From Diospyros lotus (taxonomy: Eukaryota > Streptophyta > Magnoliopsida > Ericales > Ebenaceae), in assembly GCF_014633365.1 (NCBI RefSeq), contig NC_068350.1, positions 6,836,501 to 6,900,500 of the forward strand: 64,000 bases of DNA, read 5' to 3'. The notes under the pieces are model-generated. The model saw only the letters and a list, made by a program, of their open reading frames with translations. It was not told the DNA's origin and ran no database searches. Numbering within the stretch: the first letter of the stretch is position 1; the number at the start of each line of letters is the position of its first letter. A program made the position numbers and the translations under genes. Shown here in pieces: positions 12,240 through 24,200 of this stretch.

Positions 12240-13082
12240 ATGAGTGAGATTGAGAAGTGGAAAAATAAACCTCCATACTAATATCGCTCAACGATTGTGA
12301 TTTAGGCCCATCCCTAAAGATGAATAAACACCGCACGATGTATCCAACGAACAGTGATCAAGCATTGTCAATCACCCGCAGAGATCATGCCACCTGTCAC
12401 ACCGCTTAACATGCATTTAATATTCTAAGTAGAAGTGGTGGGACACCTCCCCACCTGCTCATGACGTCCCATCTTCCAAAGCAAACCCTTCGAATTGTGG
12501 GATCACGTGCGCTACTCATCAGGACATCGAAAATAACTCTTAGAATTGTCAAGCTCGACCTGAGCTCAAAACACGCCAAAACATAAACACCACCTCGGTC
12601 GTGCATCCTGAGCTCGAATGTTCACCCTTGTGAACATATGATCTGAAGGGTTGTGGACTGTACTAATCTCGTTAGGCTCGGCCCAAACAGTAGGCCCATA
12701 GCTCGGAACTGGATCCAATCCTTAGGCTCGATCTTGGCCCAACGCTAGCTCTGCAGCACTCGCATCTTATCAGCGCCTTCCGAGATCCTTGTGATTGTAA
12801 CAAACCTCATCAACTCCGAATATCTCGACCCCTAATCCCCATCAGCACCGAAAGTCTTAGCTTTCTATCCTCCCAAGATGGGCGACGACATGCAAGGGGC
12901 TCTCATCTTTTCTCCTATATAAGCTAGTTGGCCACCGATCATGGTATGTTCTTTTTAACCTTACAAAAACTCTACCATCTTGAGCTCTTATTTACTTGAG
13001 CGTCAAAATGCTTACATGTGCCACCCTCGCCGTGTAGATCGTTGTTGCCTCACACTATTTGTCCAATCATCATTCTGAGCCA
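12240..13082 (+). repeat. 3' LTR-like end of the Tat-type element (boundaries approximate)
   Basis: A promoter-like CCTATATAAG lies near 12915, followed by a TTACTTGAGCGTCAAAATGC motif at about 12991, which parallels the R-U5 motif of the 781-1292 solo LTR (ACTTAAGCGTCGAAGG). A CA dinucleotide at 13081-13082 could be the end. The 5' boundary is not clear and no TSD was identified. Confidence 0.5.
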
Positions 13083-13761
13083 AAAAGAATAATATATATA
13101 TATATATATCAAAAGTAATGGTGGAATTAACGCTCGTTCCCCCTATAAGAAAAGAATCATGGTACTTGTACAAAATTTTTGTATATCTTGGGTTACACAA
13201 AGGGATATTATGACCAAAATATCCCTTGTCTTCATGCACCTCACGCGTCTCTATGCGTCTCATGATGGACTTTTTGATCACTGATATACTTTTATATAGT
13301 TCAAAGTGTACACAAAGGTATACCAATAACATTTTACATAAAAAAATGAGGGGGTGTTGAGCCATCAGATCAGATGCCCTGCTTGCATGCCTGCACAGGC
13401 TTTTCGCAGCTGACTTGCAAATTTGCCGCAAAACCATGGGTACAGAAAACCAGTTCCTTTTTGGGCCTATGGGCTGGGTGGGTGGGCTGGCATATAAATA
13501 TAAATATTAAATAATAAATAATATAAAAAATATTAACATTTTTATCGCCCATTTCGGCCAAGCTTTTGATTTATTTCTGTAAGAAGTAATTATAAATAAT
13601 TAAAATATATAATTAATTTTATTATTATTGATAAAAAAAAGTATTATGATAGTGCAAAGTATGAACGGTTTGAAAAATGGACAATTTTTTTTAGGTAACA
13701 ACGAAACATCGAGGACTTAAATTGAACGTTTTACGAGTGTTTCGGGCGGCGACGCCATTTG
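13083..13761. other. Presumed upstream region of S1FA, displaced by Harbinger element
   Basis: The stretch lacks a convincing gene. It begins with an (AT)n tract (about 13090-13108). A TGGGCC motif at 13462-13467 is of the kind common in plant housekeeping-type promoters. The GC-richer sequence just before 13761 would have lain next to the S1FA 5' leader before the Harbinger insertion. Promoter function is inferred only from position. Confidence 0.35.
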
Positions 13762-14612
13762 GAGCTAGTTTGGCAATGCGGTTTGACCGCTTATAAGCTT
13801 TTCATTTAGCGTATAAGCTATTTAGCTTATTTTCTTATATGTTTGGATGTTATTAACAGCTTAAACGCTATGAAGCTTAAACGCTAAATTATAGCGTTTT
13901 TGGAAAGCCATCACCCACCCGCTTTTGCAAAGAAGCTGTCTGGAGCTTTTTGAGTTGACCAGTTCAATGACCATTTCACCCTCCAACAATATCAACATTT
14001 ACAACCCACAATCCTTATACCTTCCCGAGCCTCATTACTGTCAGCTTCTCCTTCACTTCACTGTGCTCATCTTCCCTAGCAGAGCGCCGCCATCGCCAGC
14101 GCCGCAAGCCTCCATCTCCGCCCAACGCTACCATCGCCGCAAGCCGCCCATCACCGCCCAACGCCGCAGCTGCAAATAGCCGCAAGCCGCCATCGCTACC
14201 CAACGCTGCCATCGCGCAAGCCGCCCAGTGCTGCCCTGCTAGCAGATCGTCGCCATCGCTGTTGCCTTCTTCGCCCAGCTTCGATCTTCGCCCAGCGCTG
14301 CAAGCCTCCAATCGCCATCGCCTGGGTCTTCGTCGCGCCTCCAGATCCTTCAGCCAGATCTGCCTTCCCCCTTGACGTTGTTGTCGCCTTCTCATTGCTG
14401 ATAGGTATATGTCTCTCCATATATATTTACAATTATTTGCATGATTACTAACACTATTATTTTCTGTAATATTATTTGTAATTTTAGATTTTGTGATTAG
14501 TTGCTGATTGTGTATTTTGTGAATGTGTGATTAATTTGTGAAACTCATTTTTGTGTAATTTTACTATTTTCAGAATAATAGTATATTCTATTTTCTACAT
14601 GTCTCCCACATT

Positions 14613-14760
14613 GTTGATTGGTTAGGGATAGAAATAATATGTTAGAATGTTTTTGTTGATTGGTTAGGGATAGAAATAATATGTTAGAATGTTTTTGTTG
14701 ATTGGTTAGGGATAGAAATAATATGTTAGAATGTTTTTGTTGATTGGTTAGGGATATAGA
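14613..14760 (+). repeat. 42-bp tandem repeat, about 3.5 copies
   Basis: GTTGATTGGTTAGGGATAG recurs at 14613, 14655, 14697 and 14739, exactly 42 bp apart, with near-identical units. It lies in the leader of the Harbinger Myb-like gene. Confidence 0.9.
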
Positions 14761-14878
14761 AACTATATTGAAATATTTCTTAAAATGTTTATGTATGTTT
14801 TTTAGTTTTATGCATTTTCTGTATATGTTTTCTAATACCTTTAGATTTCTTATGTCTCCCAAATTTGTTGCGATATAG

Positions 14879-15934
14879 ATGGATAAAGGAAAGAAACGTA
14901 TGAACTATGCTTTCAATACGGGACGATCCTCTGCTAAGTGGGATGACCACACACATCTACAATTCATAGAGCTAATAGAACAAGAGATTCATAAAGGAAA
15001 TAGGCCAGGATCATTTATAAATAAGGATGGATGGAAAAATTTGGTCAAGACTTTTAATGAAATAACATGGAGGTGTTATGACAACAAACAATTGAAAAAC
15101 CACTGGGATTCTATGAAAAAAGAATGGACACTTTTTAAGCAAATGATTCGAGGTGAGTCAGGTTTGGGGTGGGACGAAACAAAGAAGACTGTTATGGCAG
15201 ACAATGCTTGGTGGGAGCAAAAAATTAAGGTATTTTGATGTGTTATCCATATGACAAATTTTGATATCTTATAAGCTAATTGATACAATATATGACAATT
15301 TGTTGCATTTGTGGGTTTACAGGAAAATGAAAATTATCGAAAATTCAGGAACAAAAAATTATCCATCATATGGTTTCGCTACGATGCCTTGTTCTCTGAT
15401 ATTGCAGTAACTGGGGAAAGAGCACGAGCTCCAAGTCAATATGAACCTCCAACTCAACTATCGAGTACTGATAAAGATGATGATGAAATTGAAAACACCG
15501 AGGATATAAATAATCTCGGAGACCCATTCGCTACGGATGAAGGCCCCAATGATGCCGTAACTGGTGACGATTTGTTTGTAGAACCAACCTGGCAACAAGA
15601 GCGACCATCGACCACTAAAAAGGCTAGGAAGGAAAAGATGTCGAGTGCTGCCATGTTGAGGACAAATATTGAAGATTTAATGCAATTATACTCCAAGAGC
15701 ACAAATACTTCGAACTCTGTTGTAGGACCAGATGCGGAGAGCATTCAAAAATGCTTGGAGGTATTGCAACGTCTCCCCATTCAGGTTGGGTGTAGGTTGT
15801 GGAATTATGCTTGCACCCTTTTTACCAAGCCCCCGAATCGAACTGTCTTTATAAATCAACCATCCGACGAGGCAAGATTTGCTTGGTTAGACTACCTACA
15901 TCAGTTGTTTGAGGACCATCGACCTCCACCATGA
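14879..15934 (+). CDS. Harbinger Myb/SANT-like DNA-binding protein (two exons)
   Basis: Exon 1 is 14879-15229 and exon 2 is 15323-15934, with GT at 15230 and AG at 15321-15322; the junction is phase 0 and gives 320 residues. Residues about 18-115 form a Myb/SANT-like trihelix domain of the type found in plant Harbinger ORF1 proteins (W at KWDDH, DGWKNLVKTFNEITWR, LKNHWDSMKKEW). An acidic linker and a C-terminal helical region follow (around residues 160-320). In known Harbinger systems this partner is needed to bring the transposase into the nucleus and to DNA. No stop or frame shift was seen. The start is the first Met before the domain. Domain assignment is firm; activity is not shown. Confidence 0.85.
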
Positions 15935-16155
15935 ACATTTTCTTTAATATGTTATAACTAATTTAATTTATGTTTGAATATTGTTGAGACTATTGTTGAG
16001 TGTGTTTTATGTTGAACGTTGTTTATTATTGAGCATGTTGGATTATTTTCTTTAACTTCTTGTTCATGGGATTTTATGTTTGAATGCAGTTTGATTTGTT
16101 AATATTTTAGATTTAACTTGTTAAGATCAGCTTGTATTGATATTAATAAAGCTCC

Positions 16156-17485
16156 ATGCTTCACAGAGTAATGGAGTATTGGGAAAATGACAATGATGAA
16201 GCAAATGAGGAACAGGTTAATGCAGAATCAATGTTTTTATTCAGGCAAGCTGCAGGGGCAATTCTAATTTATTACAGCAAGTACATGCTTAAGGAGCCAT
16301 GTCATACATCTCAACGAACAGGTCGTATACTTATTCATGAAATACTTAATGGTAATGAAAGTCGATGTTACCAAGATTTTCGCATGACGAAAACAATTTT
16401 TTTGGATTTCTGTCGTGATTTAACTGAAAGATATGGTCTCACTCCCACACGAGGAATGTCTGTTCCTGAATCAGTAGGAATATTTTTGATGATTTGTGGG
16501 TATGGGGCTGCGAATCGATTGATACAAGAAATGTTCAATCATTCTGGTGAGACAATTAGCCGACAATTTCACAGAGTTTTGGTTGCTGTTAATAGGTTAG
16601 GTAGTGACATTATTAAACCACATCCTAACTACAATGACGGGGAAGGATACCACAATCTGAATAACCCTAAGTATTTGCCATTCTTTAAGGTACTTATTAA
16701 TGAATTTTATTAACTTGTGATTATTCTTAAGTTAAACGTTGGAACATAATTCAAAAAGTCTTACATTTTGATTGCAGGATTGTATTGGTGCTATTGATGG
16801 TACTCATGTAAAGGCTCGATTGCCACGAGGTGAAGAGGTACCCTATATAGGACGCAAAGGATATCCGACCCAAAATATCCTTGCAATTGTGGATTTTAAC
16901 ATGTGTTTTACATTTGCATGGGCTGGTTGGGAGGGATCAGCTCATGATGCCAGGATATTTAATGAAGCAATTCGTAGGCCCGACTTGAATTTTCCCCATC
17001 CAACAAGAGGGAAATATTATTTAGTAGATGCAGGGTACTCTCATAAGATTGGATACATGAGGCCATACAAGGGTGAGCATATAAGATATCACTTGCAAGA
17101 TTTTCGGCGTACGAGAACAACACGATTGCGTGCACCAAGAGGGTATAAAGAGTCCTTCAATTACCTACATTCTTCGTGCAGAATGATTGTTGAGCGCACT
17201 TTTGGAGTGTGGAAGAAGAGATTTAAGGTTTTGGAAGATATGCCTGCATACAATTTTGATACCCAACGAGACATTGTTCTAGGTACAATGGCCATCCATA
17301 ACTATATTAGGAAGAAAGGGGTACAAGATGTTGCATTCACTGCAGCCGAAAATGAAAATTATATTCCTAATGCACAATTAGTGACACCATCTGATAGTCA
17401 AATTAATGATGAAGTGGACCAGAGTGATAATTATTGGATGGCAGTGCGGGATGCTATAGCCCTAGATATTGGACAACCACAATAA
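16156..17485 (+). CDS. PIF/Harbinger DDE transposase (two exons)
   Basis: Exon 1 is 16156-16689 and exon 2 is 16778-17485, with GT at 16690 and AG at 16776-16777, phase 0, 413 residues. The catalytic triad region of the DDE_Tnp_4 family is present: first D in CIGAIDGTHV, second D in YYLVDAGYSH, and E in MIVERTFGVWKKRFK. The N-terminal half (DFRMTKTIFLDFCRDL, VGIFLMICGYGAANR) matches the usual helix-turn-helix region. It lies downstream of the Myb-like gene in the same orientation, as expected for a two-gene element. It appears complete, so the element may be autonomous (inference). Confidence 0.9.
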
Positions 17486-18149
17486 TTGTATTTAAGTTTG
17501 TATTTTTGTTCTAGTAACGCATTTGCGTGTATGTATGGGATTATTGAACTTCCATTTAAATATTGTGTCTTATCTAATTTTGAATTTTGTAATTATTAAG
17601 TTTATTTAATTATTAATTATTGTGTCATGTATAATCTTCTAATCTTATAATATATATCAAATTTCTAGCAGTTTGAAACAAATATAAATTTAAGTATTAA
17701 TATTTATTTAAATAGGAAATAGTTGATAAATCTATATACATAAAGTATAAAAATTATATATTTTTTAAATTTTTTATAATTTATTAACATGTAATTATAA
17801 GTATTTTAGCAATTGGACATTTTTTTAATTTTTTTTTAAAAAAATGTATTTTTTTAAATTTTATTTATATTTTTCAGTGTTATGTCCATTTTAGTCTTTT
17901 TACCAAGTTCTAACAGCTTATCAGCTTTTACAAACCAAACACATAACTTTACACTTAAAAATATATTTATCCAAACACTTATCAGCTTAAACGCTAACTA
18001 ACTTAAACGTTATTACACAACTTAAACACTACACAGCTTTTCAGCTATTTAAAAGAAGCACAGCCAAACTAAGCCTTGATCTATTCACCACTCAATTTCG
18101 AAGCTCAGCGCACTCGCAAATCGATCGGTCGATTGATCGATCGCCAGCC

Positions 18150-18203
18150 ATGGACTACGAAGACGAGTTTGTCGGTCATGCTCCTCCATCGTTCGATCGC
18201 GCG
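18150..18203 (+). CDS. S1FA: S1FA exon 1 (coding part)
   Basis: Eighteen codons from the ATG at 18150, ending at GCG before GTACGC. The PPSFDR segment matches the N-terminus I expect for plant S1FA. A short leader (18079-18149) containing CGATCG-rich sequence lies between it and the Harbinger end. Confidence 0.85.
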
Positions 18204-21200
18204 GTACGCTCTCTCGAATTTGAGATTCTCTCTCTCAATTTTTGGTAGTAGATTTTTGTGAGATCTGTTCGTTTGTTCTGGACTCTGAAGTCTCCCTTGC
18301 CATGATCTAGGGTTTCCGAAGTATGCAATTCTACGATAGCGAGGATCTGTTGTGTTTTTACTTTTGCTGTTGTTGTTACTGCCTGATTGGAAACGAATTT
18401 ATTGTTCGTTTTTAGTTTGAAGTGTAATTTGAGCTTGAATTGGTTGCTAGTTGTCACTGATGGTGGGCGACTTGGAACCTCTTTCGGTGGGCTGTAGAGG
18501 CTGTAGAATTGTGTTCAGTTCTTGAAACTGAGAAACAAGTTCGATTAACTTCTTAATTAAGTTCCTAGCAGAAAAAAAAAAAAAAAAAGGTAAGAGACCA
18601 AGGATTTGGACTAAATCCATGAGATTCTTTTACAAAATCCAGTGGTTTTAGAACTTATTTTGGAGACTGAGGTGAACTTCAGATTGTTCTCATTGCCAAG
18701 TGGGATGATATTTGAAGGCCTAGGGCCGTTTGACAACGTTGTTAGTTTTTTATATAATCGTGTTTGACTTTTAGTTTTCATTTTTTTGTACTCTTAGGCA
18801 TGGCATTCTGTATGATACTATATGGTCATAGATAAGAACCATTGTGTGAGATAGAAAGCTAAGAATCCATGTAACTGACCACATCTTGTGGGATTACAGC
18901 TTTGTGTGTTGTTGCATTTAGTTTTTGTTTTTGCTAGAATAATAAAAATCGAACATGAACTTGTCATAATGCATTCTATCTTGAAAATACAAAATTATGA
19001 AAATATGTTTGATGACACCCATCATGTTTGTTATATAATATGATTCATTAAGCATACTTGTAATTTATGCAATGTTTTTTGTGAAAGAATAATCAAGTAT
19101 AATAAATTATTTTAAATAAGATAGGGTTATCAATAAATTTTTGTTATTAGTTTATTTATTAATTTTTATTAGTATATTGAAAGAAAAAATAAGACAATAT
19201 TAATGCAGACTCATCTTATATGTTGGTTAAATCCACATAATATATTTTCAATATTACATATGTGAAGTACCTTTATTTACAATGTTAAAGCATTTGTTCT
19301 AGATTAGGGCTTGTAATGTTAGGGATATTTTTCATGTAATATTTCTGCTGTAATGTTTTTAGAAAGAGTTTTATTTTTTCTAGGGCTAACTGAGGTTGTT
19401 GTAACTGCTCTTGCGCAGTCGGTCAGGTAGTGATCTCCCGCCTTTTGTTTGCTTATATATAGAGGCCGAGGGGAAGTCTTTTATGTATGCTTTCTTTGTG
19501 GGTTAGCAAGCTGTCTTGGGGTGAGATTGTGCAGAGAGGAAAGAGTGAATATCTTTCTTGTAACAATTCTATATAGCTTTCAAGTTTATGGGCTAGGTGA
19601 GAGTTGAGTTTGAGTGCACTTGTAATCTTGCATTAATATTCAAGATAGTGGAGAAAGTAGGGGCGAAAGCCAAGCTGGATGTAAGTCTTTCATTGAGACC
19701 GAACCAGGGTAAATTCTTGTGTGTTGTGCAATTCTTGATTGGTTCTTGATTGTTTTCTGATTGTTGTTCATTTGCGAATTAGAGAGAGATTTCGTTTGGT
19801 ATCAGAGCTGGTCATCTCTGGATTGGATCAATGTTTCAAGAATCTCAAGTTGTAGAAGGCGATCTCAGGAAAATCAAGAAATGGCGTCGATTGCTTCGAC
19901 CTATGGAGGATCAAGATGGAGGCACTGCTCTGCAGTCTCGGTCTGGAAGAGGCGCTGGAACAAGAAGAAACAAAAAAGGGAGAATCAATCGGGAAAGAAC
20001 TTCAAGCCCTAACCGCAGAACAGAGTGAGGCGTGGGTGCAGATCAAGAAGAAGGCCTATAGCCTTCTTATTCTGAGCCTTGGAGATAAAGTGCTCAGGGA
20101 AGTATCTAGGCTGAAGTCTGCAGCAGAAGTTTGGAAGAAATTGGAGGATCTATACCTCAAGAAGACCCTCTTCAACCGATTATTTCTCAAAGCCATGTTT
20201 TTTAATTTCAAGATGCATGAAAACCAGAAACTTCAGGATCATTTAGATGATTTTAACAAGTTATGTTTAGACCTAGAGAACATAGATGTTAAGTATGAAG
20301 AAGAAGACAAAGCCTTAGTTCTCCTATATTCTTTACCCAAGTCTTACGAGAATTTTGTATATATTCTTCAGCATGGTAGGGATAAACTATCTTTAGAAGA
20401 TGTTATAGGGGTTTTAAACTCTAAAGATTTGAGAATAAAGATGGATAGTAAATCATCTCCAGCAGATGCATTAACTGCAAGGACTGGAAATCCTAAGAAA
20501 GACTCTAAGAACAAAGGTAAATCAAGATCTAAATCTAAGAATGGAAAAGAGCCGATTAAGTGTTATTATTGTCAACAAGAGGGTCACATCAAGAGGCATT
20601 GTCCTAAGAGGAAAAAGGACTACGTCGAGAAGGAAAAATCTGATGGTGGGGTAAATGTATGTGACACCAGTTATGATAGTGCTGATGCACTAACTGTTAG
20701 TGACAATTATGACAGCCAAGATTGGGTCTTGGACTCGGGCTGCTCTTTCCACATGACTCCTAGGAAGCAATGGATCCAAAATTTCAAGGAAATTAATGGG
20801 GGAAATGTTCTGTTAGGAAATGATTTTGAATGTAAAGTCCAAGGGATAGGAGATGTGAAATTAAAGATGCATGATGGGACACATAGAACCCTCACTGCAG
20901 TAAGATATGTACTAGAACTTAAGAGAAACTTGGTTTCTCTTGGGGAATTGGACAGATGCAGATATAAATACAAGGGTGAGGGCGGAGTAATTAAAATACA
21001 TAAAGGCTCCCTAGTATGCATGAAGGCTGCTTTAAGAAATGGAATTTATTTCCTACAAGCAACCACTTTAAGTGGTGAAACTGCCAATGTAAGTTTTAAT
21101 TCCCATAATAAGGCAAAGTTGTGGCATCTAAGGATGTCACACATTAGTGAGCAAGGGCTCAAGGAACTTGCCAAACAAGGGATATTGGAGATAGGTCAGT

Positions 21201-24200
21201 CCCTAGACCTAGGTAAATGCGAATCCTGCATTTATGGGAAGGCAGCCAAGATTAAATTCGACAAAACAGCCATCCATTCATCAAAAGCTCCCCTAGATTA
21301 CATTCATTCAGATCTATGGGGCCCAGCTCAAACCATGACTTATGGGGGCTCCCGATACTTCCTATCCATAATAAATGATTACTCAAGAATGCTTTGGGTA
21401 TATGTTCTAAAGTCTAAAGATAATACCTTTGAATCCTTTAAGACTCGGAGGAAAATGGTAAAAAATCAAGTTGGCAGAAAAGTAAAGGTTATTAGGACTG
21501 ATAATGGGCTGGCTAGAATTTTGCAATAGGGATTTTGATCAAATGTGCAAGGAGAGAGGCATAGTTAGACACTTAACTGCCCCCGGAAACCCTAAGCAAA
21601 ACGGGTTGGCTGAGAGAATGAACCGCACCTTGCTAGAGAGAGTAAGATGCATGCTCTTTCATGCAAATTTGCCAAAATCATTTTGGGGTGAAGCTGTGTC
21701 TACAGCAGCCCATATCATTAATAGATCACCCTCTGTAGCCATTAACTTCCAAACTCCATATGAAAGGTGGACAGGACACAAACCGAGCTTATCACACCTT
21801 AAAATCTTTGGATGTTTAGCATATGCCCATGTGAAACAAGGAAAACTAGAGCCTAGAGCCAAGAAATGCCTATTTATAAGCTATCCCTCAGGTGTTAAGG
21901 GTTATAAGCTTTGGAATCTAGAATTAGATGGTCCTAGGACTATAGTCACAAGAGATGTGGCATTTGATGAGTCTTCTACCATTAAGGTTAGCAACCTTCA
22001 AACCCAGCATAGTCTAGGAGAGGAAAAAGAAGCTGTCCAAGTTGAAATTTCTGGATTTGACCCAGCAGATACCCCAGACCAATCTAAAACTACATATGAG
22101 TTTTAGGAAAGTAACCTTGAAAATGATCAGGCTATTGATTAAGCCCAAGAGTCTTCCCATCATGATGAAGATGAGGAAGACAGTGATGTAGATTCCAGCT
22201 TAGATGATAAACCAAATTTGGACAAATATAGTGTTGCTAGGGATAGGCAACCTAGGGTCCGGAAACCTTCCAAGAGATTCGGTCATTCTGATCTGGTAGC
22301 TTATGCATTTACCAGTGCAACCGAAATAGGAGGGGAAGAACCTCTCACTTATGAAGAGGCAATGTCTTCTAAGGATGCTGGAAAATGGCAAGAAGCCATG
22401 AAGTCTGAAATAAATTCTTTAAATAAGAATCAGACTTGGGAATTGGTTGAAAAACCAAAGGGGCAACGCATAGTAGGCTGCAAGTGGCTGTTTAAAATCA
22501 AGGAAGGGGTAGGAATTAACCCTAAGCCTAGGTATGAGGCTAGGCTAGTTGCAAGGGGGTTTACCCAAGTTCAAGGCATTGATTTTAATGAAGTATTCTC
22601 TCCTATTGTGAGACATACATCTATAAGGGTTCTTTTAGCCATAACAACCCACTTAAATCTAAAATTAGAGCAGATGGATGTTACCACTACTTTCCTCCAT
22701 GGGCACTTAGAAGAGAAGATTCTAATGGATCAACCTAAGGGTTTTGAAGCCAAAGGAGAGGTGGAGAAGGTATGTTTGCTTAAGAAGTCCTTATATGGAC
22801 TTAAGCAGTCCCCAAGGCAATGGTACCGTAAATTTGATACGGTTATGATTAGCCAAGGGTATTTGAGAAGTTCCTATGATAGTTGTGTGTACTATAAGCA
22901 TATTACCCCTAACATTTCAGTGTATTTACTCCTATATGTGGATGACATGCTCATTGCAAGTCAATCCCATCAAGAAATCCAGCTTCTAAAACAAAGATTA
23001 AAAGCTGAATTTGAAATGAAAGAGTTAGGTGAAGCTAGGAAAATTCTAGGAATAGAAATTTCTAGAGACACTCAACATAGGAAGATATACCTATCTCAAA
23101 AGTCCTATTTAGCTAAGGTTTTATCCAAGTTTAAAATGTTAAATACAAAGGCAGTTGGTGTGCTTTTTGCACCTCATTTTAAGTTGTCTTCAGATCAGTC
23201 CCCTAAAAGTGTGGAAGATAAAAAGGAAATGAGTCATATCCCATACTCTAGTGCGGTAGGAACCCTAATGTATAGTATGGTATGCACTCGGCCAGATTTA
23301 GCACATCCTATGAGTGTTGTGAGCCGTTTTATGGCTAATCTAGGGAAAGTTCACTGGAATGCAGTGAAATGGATGTTTAAATATCTAGCTAGAACCCTAA
23401 GTCATATCTATCATATGGTGGTGCTAAGATAGGAGCTCAACCTAGTATTCTAGATTATTCAGATGCAGATTATGCTGCTGATATAGTTAAGAGGAGGTCC
23501 ACATCTGGTTGGTTATTTCAATTATGGAACTCTACAATTAGTTGGAAATCAAGTTTCCAACATGTAGTAGCATTGTCTACAACTGAGGCAGAATATATAG
23601 CCCTTTCGGAAGCTTTTAAAGAGGCTATATGGCTTAAGGGTTTAGTTAGTGAACTCCTAGGTTTAGATGTTAAAGCAACTTTGTTATGTGATAGTCAAAG
23701 TGCCATCCATTTATCTAAAAATCAGGCACACCATGAAAGGACAAAACACGTAGATGTAAGATTTCATTTTATAAGAGAATTGATTGAAAATAAATGTGTT
23801 TTCTTATTCAAAGTGGCAGGTGAAAAGAATGCAGCAGATATGTTTACAAAATCAGTTCCAGCAACCAAGCTTCATCATTGTTTGAAGATTCTTCAGCTGG
23901 GGCTAGTAGGAAACTGAAGATTGCTGGAATTGGGAGAAGCCTTATCAAGACAAATGGGTGGAGAATTTGTTAAAGCATTTGTTCTAGATTAGGGCTTGTA
24001 ATGTTAGGGATATTTTTCATGTAATATTTCTGCTGTTATGTTTTTAGAAAAGAGTTTTATTTTTTCTAGGGCTGACTGAGGTTGTTGTAACTGCTCTTGG
24101 GCAGTCGGTTAGGTAGTGATCTCCCACCTTTTGTTTGCTTATATATAGAGGCCGAGGGGAAGTCTTTTATGTATGCTTTCTTTGTGGGTTAGCAAGCTGT

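Larger units (their letters stand above)
4329..13082 (+). mobile_element. Decayed Ty3/gypsy element, Tat-type, 5' truncated
   Basis: In order: reverse transcriptase fragment (4329-4680), RNase H (4758-5240), integrase (5308-5871 and 8126-8777), a 92-bp tandem repeat (9085-9516), a long antisense ORF (11800 down to 9743) and an LTR-like 3' end (about 12240-13082). This order, with an antisense ORF and tandem repeats between pol and the 3' LTR, is known for the Tat group of plant Ty3/gypsy elements. Gag, protease, most of RT and the 5' LTR are absent. All frames carry stops. A 2,254-bp solo LTR is inserted in the integrase. The outer 3' boundary is approximate. Confidence 0.8.
13762..18075 (+). 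mobile_element. PIF/Harbinger transposon with two intact genes, about 4.3 kb
   Basis: The element carries the two genes typical of PIF/Harbinger: a Myb/SANT-like DNA-binding protein (14879-15934) and a DDE transposase (16156-17485), both in intact spliced frames. The ends are imperfect inverted repeats: GAGCTAGTTTGGC at the left, and GGCTTAGTTTGGC as the reverse complement of the right. Subterminal AGCTTAAACGCTA-type motifs occur repeatedly near both ends (about 13857-13890 and 17980-18030) and may be transposase binding sites. With these ends a 3-bp TSD TTG is present (13759-13761 and 18076-18078); the superfamily usually prefers TTA/TAA, so the exact edge is uncertain by a base or two. It ends 74 bp before the S1FA start codon. 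Confidence 0.85.

Noticed and set aside
14015..14420. Minus-strand Arg/Gly-rich ORFs up to 126 residues
   Set aside because: GC-rich leader of the Harbinger element with CGCCAT-type repeats; low-complexity composition and no homology signal.
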